NCBI RefSeq assembly: GCF_000011065.1
Contig: NC_004663.1
Coordinates: forward strand, 1,984,001 to 2,048,000
Source of the DNA: Bacteroides thetaiotaomicron VPI-5482
GTDB taxonomy: Bacteria; Bacteroidota; Bacteroidia; Bacteroidales; Bacteroidaceae
DNA: 64,000 bases
Reading direction: 5' to 3'
Shown here: positions 17,164-26,376 of the stretch, piece after piece
How positions within the stretch are numbered: position 1 is the first letter of the stretch
Layout of the letters: each line of letters begins with the position of its first letter
Notes under the pieces: generated by a model
Seen by the model: only the letters and a program-made list of their open reading frames with translations
Databases searched by the model: none
What the model was told of the DNA's origin: nothing
Position numbers and translations under genes: made by a program

Positions 17164-18984
17164 TCAAGGAGCTACGGTCACTCCGATTTCATTCATTTCT
17201 ACTTGCGCCGTTGTAGCCGTAGGGGTGGTAGCTTCCAGCTTGATAAAGCGTGCCTTTTCCTTCTGACCGAAAGTGACAGTCTGCGGCAACGGATTATGCA
17301 TGATATTGCTGAACTCACCGTTGGCAGGCACTTCCTTCCAGTTCTTGCCATCTGCGCTCACGTAGAATTTGTAACGGAAAGCCATCGTCGGTTTCGCTTC
17401 CGCTTTCAGAGGTGCATAAGTAAATGCGGAGAGTTCGACTTCTTTGCCCAAATCAATGGTCAACGGAGAAGCAGCCACCTGTTTCCATGAAGCACGAGGC
17501 AGATTGTTCCAGTTTTCCGTCCGGTTCTCTTCTTCCAAAGGGTCTGCATAGTAGGCTGCCACCTGACTGATGTGAGCCGTCAGACGACATTCGTTGATCT
17601 TCACCCGAAGCTGGGTAGCCTTTACTGCCGGAAAACGAACCATACGCTTATAGCCTACAGTCGTTCCTTTCGCCACTTCCTGCCAGCCTTGTTCCGTCAA
17701 TGCCTCTACGGTAAAAGACTCCACCCGTTGCCCTTTCGTGATATCTTCCTGCAACATCACAACGTTGATTTCCGACTCCGGTTTCAAGGAATAAACAGTT
17801 TCACTGCCGGAAACAGCCTCCCAGTCTTTTCTTCCTTTCTCTACCCGGTTGTTCGTAAATATCTTCTCCCGATAAGCAGCAAATTCGTTCAACCGCTGCA
17901 CATCCGCTTCATTAATCAATCCTCTGCGGTCGGGAGGAATATTCAGCAAGAGCACCGAGTTATAGCCTACCGATTGGAAATAGATATCAGCCAGATGTTT
18001 TAAGGATTTCACTTTGCTGTCTTCTTCCGCATGATAAAACCATCCCGGACGGATAGACACGTCTACTTCCGAAGGATACCAGAATAACTCCGTTGCCTTT
18101 TCCAGCATCGCACGGCTTCCTAAATCTTCGGCTTTGCTAAAGACGCCCAGTCGTTTGTTGTTTTCTTCGGAACGAGCATAAATGCCCGGAGTCAGCACCG
18201 TTGCACTCCATTCCGTTTCGCGTCCCAATCCTTTTTCATTACCTACCCAACGGACATCATCGCCCATAATTGCCATCACCGCTTTCGGCTGCAACTGTTG
18301 GATAGTCTTGTAGAACGCATCCCAGTCATAGATTTGTTTCTTTCCGTTCGGTCCTTCTCCGTTTGCGCCGTCAAACCACACTTCGTGCACTTCGCCGTAA
18401 TTAGTAAGTAATTCCGTTAATTGCCGAATAAAGAATTCGTTGTATTTAGGAGAATCTCCGTAGCATTCCGCATTCCGGTCCCACGGAGAGAGGTAGACTC
18501 CGAATTTCATATCATATTTATCGCAAGCGTTACGCAGTTCTTTCACTACGTCGCCCTGACCGTTTTTCCAAGGGGAAGAGGCTACCGAATGTTTCGTGGT
18601 AGCTGTAGGCCACAGACAAAAGCCGTCATGATGCTTTGCCGTGAGAAGTACCATTTTAAATCCGGCGTCTTTCAAGGTGCGCACCCATTGTTCTGCATCC
18701 AGCTCTGTAGGGTTAAAGATAGCAGGGTCTTCCTGACCATCGCCCCATTCGCGTCCGGTGAATGTGTTGATACCGAAATGCAGGAAAGCAGTCAGCTCCA
18801 TTTGTTGCCACGCAGCCTGCTGGGGGGTAGGAACCAGCCTTGCTGCCATATCGATTTTTTGTTCGAGGGTTGCATCCTGTGGAAATTCAACATGCTTCAC
18901 ATAGTAGTTTTCTTTCGTCAGTCCACATCCGCCCAACGTTATCACAGAAGATAAAAAGAGAGAAGTAAGTAGTTTGTTCATCAT
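17164..18984 (-). CDS. GH29 alpha-L-fucosidase with C-terminal discoidin-like domain
   Basis: A 606-residue lipoprotein. The signal ends with LGGC (lipobox), so the mature enzyme is membrane-anchored. The GH29 barrel (about 30-370) contains TAFLHFGINTFTGREWG, LTAKHHDGFCLWP and VWFDGANGEG, whose Asp (near residue 210) is the expected nucleophile. A beta domain follows, then an F5/8-type discoidin-like module at about 465-606. Removing alpha-1,3/1,4-linked fucose from Lewis-type caps would fit the neighbouring galactosidase, and recall of BT1625 supports this. I chose the Met-Met start at 18984; an upstream in-frame ATG at 19035 would run through a likely -7 box at 19013-19020. Confidence 0.92.
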   Translation of the reverse strand: MMNKLLTSLFLSSVITLGGCGLTKENYYVKHVEFPQDATLEQKIDMAARLVPTPQQAAWQQMELTAFLHFGINTFTGREWGDGQEDPAIFNPTELDAEQWVRTLKDAGFKMVLLTAKHHDGFCLWPTATTKHSVASSPWKNGQGDVVKELRNACDKYDMKFGVYLSPWDRNAECYGDSPKYNEFFIRQLTELLTNYGEVHEVWFDGANGEGPNGKKQIYDWDAFYKTIQQLQPKAVMAIMGDDVRWVGNEKGLGRETEWSATVLTPGIYARSEENNKRLGVFSKAEDLGSRAMLEKATELFWYPSEVDVSIRPGWFYHAEEDSKVKSLKHLADIYFQSVGYNSVLLLNIPPDRRGLINEADVQRLNEFAAYREKIFTNNRVEKGRKDWEAVSGSETVYSLKPESEINVVMLQEDITKGQRVESFTVEALTEQGWQEVAKGTTVGYKRMVRFPAVKATQLRVKINECRLTAHISQVAAYYADPLEEENRTENWNNLPRASWKQVAASPLTIDLGKEVELSAFTYAPLKAEAKPTMAFRYKFYVSADGKNWKEVPANGEFSNIMHNPLPQTVTFGQKEKARFIKLEATTPTATTAQVEMNEIGVTVAP

Positions 18985-19012
18985 AATAAATATTGATTTA
19001 ATGCTAATGAGA

Positions 19013-19020
19013 CAAAGATA
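19013..19020 (-). promoter_or_regulatory. Candidate -7 element before the GH29 gene
   Basis: Minus-strand TATCTTTG matches TAnnTTTG, 28 bp before the chosen start at 18984. The 164-bp gap after the GH2 gene leaves room for a separate promoter. The -33 position is weak. Confidence 0.35.
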
Positions 19021-19148
19021 AATATAAAGGAGCAAATTTCATGGCTTTCCCGAAGCGCTTTTCATTAAACTTCGCTAAATCCATGCCATTCGCTCCCCTA
19101 TATTCTATCTCAATGCAATATTTCTATCCAAATGCAATCAGTTTCAGG

Positions 19149-22100
19149 CTATTTTACCGGATAAAGCGTAAATTCAAAACTCTGCTTTTTCACCGGTACC
19201 AGATATTGCGGCAATACACCCGGTCCGCAGGTAGCCGTACCTACTCCTGCCTGTTCGGCATCCAGATGTATAGTTATCATTCCGTCACGCTCCAGTTCAT
19301 TAATGTGGTGCGCCTTCTCTAATAATACATCCGAGAAAGGAATGATACTAAACTGGAAAGGACGATTCGATTCCATAAAGACACCTTCGCCTGCCTGATC
19401 CGTCAGTTTCGCCCAGCGTACATCTGTCCGGTTAGCTGTAGATTGTGGGGTAGCGTAATAGTGGAACATCCGTTCTACCGTCGTATCATACAGTCCTATC
19501 CTACCGGACTGGTTGCGGTCGATATACGTTTCATGATCGCCACGTCCCAGATAAGATACTTGATTATAAGCATCTGCCATGCGGAAGGTCAGCCCCAGAC
19601 GAGCCATCGACTTCACAATCGCCGTATCCGGCTGGAAGGTGGTGCGAACCTTCAATGCCCCGTTCTTGTCGAGTGCATAAACAAAATCCGCCATTCCTAC
19701 TTTCTGTCCTTTCCCATTAAGAATCTCAGCACGGACCGTTGCCGATGTCTTTTCTTCTTTCAGTGACACCACTTTCTGTGTCAGATTGTTCAAACCTGCC
19801 TTGCGCCACAGACGGGCTCCGTTCCTATCCCGGTTATCATTATCCGTAGCCGGACGGAACAGGCTCAAAGTGATTGGTGCAGCCAGCAATTCCTTTCCAT
19901 CCAAAGTCAGGGAAGAAAGTGCCCCGGTATTCTTGTCCACAACAAAAGCTGTTTCTCCCGCCTTCTGCGGACGATAAGCCGTCGTATTCTTATTACCGGC
20001 AAGTACAAACTGGTCGTATGCCACTTCCCAGTCGGTATCCACTAGCGGAGTGGCCTCTTTACGGCTCCAGCTTAGGTTCAGATAGGCTTCCCGAACGGTA
20101 TTCGGAAGTTTGACGGCACCCAAAGTGACATCTACCGTAGCGTGCGGCTCGCAGTCTACTTCCTTCGTGCCTTCGGCAAGTACGGTTCCATCCTCCCCTT
20201 TCACATTCCAACGCAGGATATATTCATTCAGATTAGAAAAGTCATACCAGTTCTTTATGCAGACTTTCAGATTCTTCCGGTCTGACAAAGTCGCTTTGAT
20301 GTTCTGATATATTTTCTTCACTTCGAGTAGATGCGGATGCGGTTCACGAACAGCATTCACCAGACCGTTGCCACAGAAATTACCGAAGCTGGGGATTCCT
20401 TCCGGTCCGTAATCGCCTCCATAAGTCCAGTACCATTTTCCGTCTTTGTCTATTTCACGGAAGTTCTGATCCACCCAGTCCCAAATGCAGCCCCCTTGTG
20501 CCATCGGCTCATTTTCAAAGACTTCCCAGTATTCTTTCATTCCACCGCAACTGTTACCCATAGCGTGCAGATATTCGCAAAGAATGAAAGGACGGTAAAT
20601 ATCCTTCTTACCCACGTATGCCTTAATTTCGTCCACACTGCGGTACATACGGCAATAGATGTCCGTGTTGTAATTCAGTTCAGCACGTTCATATTGCACG
20701 GGACGGCCTTTCTCTACCGATTTCAGCCAGTCGTAAGTACGTTCGAAGTTGATGCCGTTGCCGGCTTCATTGCCCTGTGACCAGATCACGATAGCCGGAT
20801 GATTCTTGGAACGTTCGTACATACGGTGTGTACGGTCCATGTGAGCGGTCAGCCAAGTACTGTCTTTGGCAAGGGAGGCAGGCCCGTATCCCATGCCATG
20901 CGATTCGATATTCGCCTCATCAATCATATACAGCCCGTAGCGGTCGCAAAGCTGATACCAGTACGGATGAGTCGGATAATGTGAGTTACGCACCATGTTG
21001 ATATTATGCTGTTTCATCAGGCGGATATCCTGTTCCATCAGTTCTTTGCTTACGGTACGTCCCAGTTGCGAATGTTCGTGACGGTTCGTCCCTTTCACCA
21101 GCACCGGAACACCGTTAATACAGAAACGTCCGTCCTTGATTTCCGAAGTACGGAAACCGACTTCACAACCGGTCAGTTCGGTTACTTTTCCTTGCGCATC
21201 TTTTAATTCGAGTACCAAGGTATAAAGGTTAGGATGCTCCGCATTCCATGCTTTTACTTCTGCAATCTTCTTCTCATCGAAAGCGATAAAGTTACTCAGT
21301 CCACGGGACTTGATGTTAATGGCATCCTGCAATACTGCCTTTCCGGAAGCATCCTTCAGTGTATAAGCGATAGAGCTGGCAGTAGCAGAAGGGCCTTCCA
21401 CCGTCACTTCCAGATTGAAGATACCTTCTTTGTATTTCTCTTTATCAAGGGAAGCACTTACTTTATAGTCAGCAATATACTGTTTGGGAGTGCTATACAG
21501 ATAAACATCCCGTTCGATGCCACTCAGACGCCACATATCCTGACATTCCAGATAAGCACCCGAACTCCAGCGATATACTTCCAGAGCTACCACATTCTCT
21601 CCTTCACTCAGTACATCGGTAATGTCCCATTCGGCAGCCGTCTTCGATCCCTGATTATAGCCAAGCAACTTTCCGTTCACCCATACATAATAGAAAGAGA
21701 TCACTCCTTCGCAGCAGAGCACTACCCGACGTCCTTTCCAGTCGGCAGGCACCTTAAACGTGCGACGATAAGAACCTACTTCATTCTCAGCAAATGGAAC
21801 CAATGGCGGATTCTTCTTGAAGTTGAACATCTTGTCGTCAAACTCATAAGTTTCGTTGACATAGATAGCTGTTCCGTAGCCTTGCCGTTCCCAGTTGCCG
21901 GGAACATTAATATCCGCCCACCCTCCGGTATAATAAGAGGGCTGGTAAAAGTCCTTCGGACGGTTGTCCGGGTTCTTCACCCAGTTAAATTTCCACTTCC
22001 CGTTCAGACTCATATAATAAGGAGACTGTTCATATCCTCCCGGCTTTCCAATATCGGAAGCGTCGGCGTAAGGCCATACATAGGTATGAGGAGCGAGTTT

Positions 22101-22220
22101 ATTCAGTCCTACCGCATACTGGCTCTGCCACTCCGGCAAAGGCTGTTTCTGAGCCGAAGCGAAGGTAGCAGTCAGTGCTGCCATCAAGATTAAAAACGTT
22201 CGTTTCTTTAATTTCATCAT
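19149..22220 (-). CDS. GH2 beta-galactosidase (LacZ-like)
   Basis: A 1023-residue enzyme with a signal peptide ending TFASAQ, probably periplasmic. Domain order follows LacZ: sugar-binding jelly roll (about 40-220), two immunoglobulin-like domains around the barrel, the (beta/alpha)8 barrel (about 340-640), and the C-terminal beta-sandwich ('Bgal small N', about 740-1020). The acid/base Glu is in WSQGNEAGNG near 490 and the nucleophile Glu is in CEYLHAMGNS near 548. It would remove terminal beta-Gal exposed after desulfation and defucosylation. The Met-Met start at 22220 leaves a 25-bp gap to the GH20 gene upstream. Confidence 0.95.
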   Translation of the reverse strand: MMKLKKRTFLILMAALTATFASAQKQPLPEWQSQYAVGLNKLAPHTYVWPYADASDIGKPGGYEQSPYYMSLNGKWKFNWVKNPDNRPKDFYQPSYYTGGWADINVPGNWERQGYGTAIYVNETYEFDDKMFNFKKNPPLVPFAENEVGSYRRTFKVPADWKGRRVVLCCEGVISFYYVWVNGKLLGYNQGSKTAAEWDITDVLSEGENVVALEVYRWSSGAYLECQDMWRLSGIERDVYLYSTPKQYIADYKVSASLDKEKYKEGIFNLEVTVEGPSATASSIAYTLKDASGKAVLQDAINIKSRGLSNFIAFDEKKIAEVKAWNAEHPNLYTLVLELKDAQGKVTELTGCEVGFRTSEIKDGRFCINGVPVLVKGTNRHEHSQLGRTVSKELMEQDIRLMKQHNINMVRNSHYPTHPYWYQLCDRYGLYMIDEANIESHGMGYGPASLAKDSTWLTAHMDRTHRMYERSKNHPAIVIWSQGNEAGNGINFERTYDWLKSVEKGRPVQYERAELNYNTDIYCRMYRSVDEIKAYVGKKDIYRPFILCEYLHAMGNSCGGMKEYWEVFENEPMAQGGCIWDWVDQNFREIDKDGKWYWTYGGDYGPEGIPSFGNFCGNGLVNAVREPHPHLLEVKKIYQNIKATLSDRKNLKVCIKNWYDFSNLNEYILRWNVKGEDGTVLAEGTKEVDCEPHATVDVTLGAVKLPNTVREAYLNLSWSRKEATPLVDTDWEVAYDQFVLAGNKNTTAYRPQKAGETAFVVDKNTGALSSLTLDGKELLAAPITLSLFRPATDNDNRDRNGARLWRKAGLNNLTQKVVSLKEEKTSATVRAEILNGKGQKVGMADFVYALDKNGALKVRTTFQPDTAIVKSMARLGLTFRMADAYNQVSYLGRGDHETYIDRNQSGRIGLYDTTVERMFHYYATPQSTANRTDVRWAKLTDQAGEGVFMESNRPFQFSIIPFSDVLLEKAHHINELERDGMITIHLDAEQAGVGTATCGPGVLPQYLVPVKKQSFEFTLYPVK

Positions 22221-22245
22221 TATTATATTGTTTTTTGGTGACTGG

Positions 22246-24576
22246 TTATTCAATGATCAGTTCATCGAAACATACTCTTGATTCTTGTCCGGGACGTACA
22301 TGATTTGCCGGACATTCTCCCGCTCCTTCCGTTGTAACCCGCACATAACGGGCAACGGTTCCTCTCATATCTATCGACAGGTCTTCGATGAAAGTTCCTT
22401 CACGGAATATCTCCTCGGGAGTATATTCCAATTCGTTGATATCCCGATAAGTCGCATTATCGTCCGACACGGCTACCCGGATTGATTTCGGTTTGTGCAC
22501 TCCCATTCCATAGTTAGTGATACAACCGATTGTCAGCGTATTCATTTTCTCCTTTTGCAACAGATCGACGGTGAAGGAAATACGGTCGCTACTTCCCCAA
22601 CTGCACCATTCAAAGTCCGTTTGCTTCAGACTTCCTCTGACTCCGTTGTTCAGGACGGCTTCATTCACTTTATTACCCAGCAACGGTTTTGCCGTAGCCT
22701 TGTTCCAGTGTACCGGAAGCGTCAGTGTTTTCCCCATCTGCTGTCCATCGGCAAACGTTGCGGCATTGACTGTTTGAGCTTCTTTTACCAACAATGGTTG
22801 TTCATAGAGCGGTGAAGCGGCGGTCGGCTCGCTTCCATCCATTGTATAACGGATTTCCACATCCGGACGGACACATTCCAGTTTTACTTTCAGTGCTCCG
22901 TCTTCCGGTCTCACGGTATGCTGTATATTGTACATCGAACGGGCATACACTATCCCTTTGGCTGCGAGATGTTCATTAAACGAATCCATGCCTTCCAGGA
23001 ACGAAGTCCAGTCTTTCTTTTCCGGTTGTGTCCATGCCACTTCCGCCAATGCCGCCAGGCGTGGGAATACCAAATAATCCACATCCTCCGGCTTATTACA
23101 GAACTCTGTCCACATACAAGCCTGTACGCCCATCAGCAAATCCGCATATTCCGGTTTCCAGTCTTTCTGAACCGGCTCATAGTCATACACATCTTTCAGC
23201 GTATTATTGCCGAAATACGTCAGCGGCTCAAACCACTGCGGTCCTTGATAACGAATCAGGTACATGATGCGTGCGGGAGTCATGATGAAGCGATGTCCCT
23301 TCTCGGCAGCCTTCAGTGCAGCCTGTCCGTATCCCTGCCAACCCAGAATAATGGCATCGTCCGGCAAAAAGCTACTGTTCGTCAGCTCATCCCAGCCTAT
23401 CACCTCGCGCCCTTTGCTACGTACATATTCGCTCATCCGATTCATGAAATAACCTTGCAAATCCTCTTCATTGGCAATCTTCTCCTTTTTCATCCGTGCC
23501 TGACACAGCGGGCATTTCTCCCAATAAGTTTTACGGGCTTCATCGCCACCGATATGGATATATCGGGAAGGGAACAATTCCAGAATCTCATCCATCACAT
23601 CCTGAAGAAAGGCATAGACACTGTCATTTCCGGCACAATAGATGATCTCGGAATTTCGTCCTCCCAAACCGGGGAGCACTCCGATATATTCCTTCACTAC
23701 CGGACAAGCTAAATGAGGATAAGCTGCCAATGCCGAATTACTGTGTGCCGGCATATCGATTTCCGGTACCACTTCAATCTGACGTTCAGCCGCATAAGCC
23801 ACCATTTCCTTTATTTCTTCCTGTGTGTAGAAACCTCCTACCGGAGTGGGTTCTCCGGGTTCCGGATTCCGCCGGGCAGGAAAAGGCAGGTCCGTACGAT
23901 CCACTCTCCATGCACCTACTTCCGTTAAACGGGGATATTTCTTGATTTCCACACGCCAGCCGTTATCATCTGTCAGATGAAAGTGAAGCGTGTTTATTTT
24001 GAGCATTGCCATACAATCGATAATGCGCAATACATTCTCTTTGGGAATAAAGAAGCGTGACGCATCCAGCAATAACGCACGGTAACCAAAACGCGGTTCG
24101 TCCTGAATACTCACTGCCGGAATACTCCATTTTACTTTTTTATCCGACACTTCCTCTTTTTCGATGGATGCCGGAAGCAACTGGCGAATGGTCTGCAAAG
24201 CATAAAAGAATCCTTTTGCATCCGATGCTTCGATAATAATTTCTTTCGGAGACACTTGCAGCGTATATGCCTCACTTTTCAAGGTTGCATCCGTCTGGAA
24301 ACGAACATTTCCCTTTTCCGCATCGCCTACCGTCAACTTCGGAGTAAAGCCTGCCGCACGGGTAAACAAAGCTATAAAGCTGCGTGCCACTTCCGCCTGC
24401 TCCTCATTCTCTACGGCAAATACCGTTTTACCGGAGAAAAGGTAGTTCCCGCTGCCCGGCACTATTTGCGCCGGGCGTGGAACCAAGGGTATGTCATGTG
24501 TCAAGTTAGTATCGCTACATCCGGCTACTATCGAAGATAGAAAGCCTATCAGTAATATTAAAATCGCTCTTGTCAT
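22246..24576 (-). CDS. GH20 beta-N-acetylhexosaminidase with C-terminal modules (second locus)
   Basis: A 776-residue lipoprotein (signal ending IVAGC, followed by SDTN, so an outer-membrane position is plausible). A GH20b domain (about 30-155) precedes the catalytic barrel (about 160-530), with the Asp-Glu pair in HIGGDEARK near 344. After the barrel come a chitobiase/hexosaminidase C-terminal-like segment (about 545-625, RYTMDGSEPTAASPLY) and an F5/8 discoidin-like module (about 640-776). These extra modules distinguish it from the 519-residue GH20 at 10978. It begins 15 bp after the sulfatase stop, so it is part of the same transcript. Confidence 0.94.
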   Translation of the reverse strand: MTRAILILLIGFLSSIVAGCSDTNLTHDIPLVPRPAQIVPGSGNYLFSGKTVFAVENEEQAEVARSFIALFTRAAGFTPKLTVGDAEKGNVRFQTDATLKSEAYTLQVSPKEIIIEASDAKGFFYALQTIRQLLPASIEKEEVSDKKVKWSIPAVSIQDEPRFGYRALLLDASRFFIPKENVLRIIDCMAMLKINTLHFHLTDDNGWRVEIKKYPRLTEVGAWRVDRTDLPFPARRNPEPGEPTPVGGFYTQEEIKEMVAYAAERQIEVVPEIDMPAHSNSALAAYPHLACPVVKEYIGVLPGLGGRNSEIIYCAGNDSVYAFLQDVMDEILELFPSRYIHIGGDEARKTYWEKCPLCQARMKKEKIANEEDLQGYFMNRMSEYVRSKGREVIGWDELTNSSFLPDDAIILGWQGYGQAALKAAEKGHRFIMTPARIMYLIRYQGPQWFEPLTYFGNNTLKDVYDYEPVQKDWKPEYADLLMGVQACMWTEFCNKPEDVDYLVFPRLAALAEVAWTQPEKKDWTSFLEGMDSFNEHLAAKGIVYARSMYNIQHTVRPEDGALKVKLECVRPDVEIRYTMDGSEPTAASPLYEQPLLVKEAQTVNAATFADGQQMGKTLTLPVHWNKATAKPLLGNKVNEAVLNNGVRGSLKQTDFEWCSWGSSDRISFTVDLLQKEKMNTLTIGCITNYGMGVHKPKSIRVAVSDDNATYRDINELEYTPEEIFREGTFIEDLSIDMRGTVARYVRVTTEGAGECPANHVRPGQESRVCFDELIIE

Positions 24577-24591
24577 TGTATTATTCGGGGG

Positions 24592-26175
24592 TTATTCCTT
24601 GTCCCTTTCCGGAGAAAAGCGGACGGGATCATTATATTGTTCCTGTAGTTTCAGCAATTCGTCTTTCAGTTCCTTTACTACCGGTTCATACTCAGCCTCA
24701 CCGTAGAGGTTGTGCATTTCCGACGGGTCTGCCTGCATATCATACAGTTCCCACCAGTTGATATCATTATAGAAATGAATCAGTTTATAGCGTTCCGTAC
24801 GTACGCCATAGTGACGTTTCACCATGTGTTCGGCAGGATATTCATAGAAGTGGTAATACAGAGACTTTCTCCAGTCCTTCGGATGCTCACCTTTCAACAG
24901 AGGCAGCAGTGATACTCCGTGGATATCTGCGGGAATTTCCGCTCCTGCCAGTTCAAGGAAAGTAGGTGCATAGTCGATGTTCTGTACCATTTCGGTGATA
25001 TCTCCCCTGCGGTCGAAACCTTTCGGCAGACGCATGATAAGTGGTGTGCGCATAGATTCTTCATACATGAAACGCTTGTCGAACCAACCGTGTTCGCCCA
25101 TGTAGAAACCCTGATCGGAAGTATAAACTACCAGTGTATTGTCCAGCAACCCTTTTTCCTTCAGATAGTCGAGCACACGTCCTACGTTATCATCAAGAGA
25201 CTTCACGGTTTTCATGTAGTCGCGCATATAACGCTGGAACTTCCAGTTGGCCAGTTCTTTTCCTGTCAGATTCTGTTTGTAGAAATCATCGATAATCGGA
25301 GCATAGAACTTGTCCCATGCGGCACGCTGTCCTTCGTCCATGCGTCCGAGGAATCTTTCATAAAGTGATCTCAGGCGTGATTTCTCATTCGGACGAAGCA
25401 TCTTCAGGTCGTAAATCATATCCATGTCCTTCACGATACTCATTTCCTGAGCAGCCGCAGCAGGGCGACCTTCATAGTCGTCAAAGAAATTATCCGGCAA
25501 CGGGAATGTCTTGTCCTCGTAGAGAGCAAGGTTACATGTATCCGCCATCCAGTTACGGTGAATCGCCTTGTGATGAATCAGCAGGCAGAACGGTTTCTCC
25601 GGATCTCGCTTGTTTTCCATCCAGTCGATAGCATCATCGGTAATTAGATTCGTGATATATCCGTGTTTCTGGATGGTATCATTATCTTGTGTAATAAAGG
25701 CAGGATTATAGTAATCCCCCTGTCCGGGTACTATCTGCCAGTAATTAAATCCGGATGGCAAACTTTCCAGATGCCATTTGCCGACCAGCGCAGTCTGATA
25801 ACCTACCTTTTGCAGCAGCTTCGGGAATGTCTGTTGAGAACTGTCGAATACGCAAGTCGTATTATCGTAGAATTTATTGGCACAGCTATGCTTACCCGTA
25901 ATCATACAGGCACGGCTGGGACCGCTTAATGAATTGGCAACAAAGCTTTGAGTAAAACGTACACCATCCGCCGCAATGCGGTCAAGATTCGGAGTTTCCA
26001 TGTAGCGGGTGTCATAGCAGCTCATCATCTGGGCTGTATGGTCGTCTGTCATAATATAGACGATGTTCAGCGGCTTTTGTTCTGTCGTTTTCTGCTTGTT
26101 TGTACAAGATGCAAGGGAGGCAACGGCGGCTACTCCTGCCAAAGAATAGAACAAGTTTGATTGCAGGTTTTCCAT
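24592..26175 (-). CDS. S1-family sulfatase, Ser-type (GlcNAc-6-sulfatase-like)
   Basis: A 527-residue lipoprotein: LASC lipobox with Cys near residue 24. The activation motif is S84-G-P-S-R with MITGKHS after it. MTDDHTAQMMSCYD near 42 and YTSDQGFYMGEHGWFDKRFMYEESMRTP near 360 are typical of the GlcNAc-6-sulfatase/iduronate-sulfatase branch. Recall places it as BT1628-like (S1_11, 6-O-sulfated GlcNAc), which fits the GH20 immediately downstream. The frame runs 52 codons further up, but the ATG at 26175 is the start because a signal peptide follows and a -7 box lies between. First gene of the second-locus enzyme operon. Confidence 0.92.
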   Translation of the reverse strand: MENLQSNLFYSLAGVAAVASLASCTNKQKTTEQKPLNIVYIMTDDHTAQMMSCYDTRYMETPNLDRIAADGVRFTQSFVANSLSGPSRACMITGKHSCANKFYDNTTCVFDSSQQTFPKLLQKVGYQTALVGKWHLESLPSGFNYWQIVPGQGDYYNPAFITQDNDTIQKHGYITNLITDDAIDWMENKRDPEKPFCLLIHHKAIHRNWMADTCNLALYEDKTFPLPDNFFDDYEGRPAAAAQEMSIVKDMDMIYDLKMLRPNEKSRLRSLYERFLGRMDEGQRAAWDKFYAPIIDDFYKQNLTGKELANWKFQRYMRDYMKTVKSLDDNVGRVLDYLKEKGLLDNTLVVYTSDQGFYMGEHGWFDKRFMYEESMRTPLIMRLPKGFDRRGDITEMVQNIDYAPTFLELAGAEIPADIHGVSLLPLLKGEHPKDWRKSLYYHFYEYPAEHMVKRHYGVRTERYKLIHFYNDINWWELYDMQADPSEMHNLYGEAEYEPVVKELKDELLKLQEQYNDPVRFSPERDKE

Positions 26176-26202
26176 AATGATTAATTTATTTAGATTACAT
26201 GG

Positions 26203-26210
26203 CAAAGATA
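26203..26210 (-). promoter_or_regulatory. Candidate -7 element before the enzyme operon
   Basis: Minus-strand TATCTTTG matches TAnnTTTG, 27 bp before the sulfatase start at 26175. It suggests the sulfatase-GH20-GH2 operon has its own promoter beyond the hairpin at 26289-26332. Confidence 0.38.
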
Positions 26211-26288
26211 GGGAAGATATGTAAAAAGTATGTCTACAAATAGCTAATGTATTTACAATATTCTCTATTTCCACCCGAATTAGCAGTA

Positions 26289-26332
26289 AATGCCGGAAGT
26301 AAATCGCTGTTGCACGATGGCCTTCCGGCATT
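26289..26332 (-). terminator. Perfect 11-bp hairpin between surface-protein and enzyme operons
   Basis: Arms AATGCCGGAAG (26289-26299) and CTTCCGGCATT (26322-26332) with a 22-base loop holding ATCG/CGAT. It lies 45 bp after the stop of the surface lipoprotein gene. Only a short T tract follows in the leftward direction, so it may be a partial terminator or a processing and stability element. Confidence 0.55.
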
Positions 26333-26376
26333 GAACTTATTTCATACTATTGAAAACGGTTCGTCAATATGACAGA

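Noticed and set aside
21234..22193. Long open frame of 319 codons opposite the GH2 gene
   Set aside because: Same reason: it lies fully inside a conserved enzyme gene on the other strand and shows no motif.
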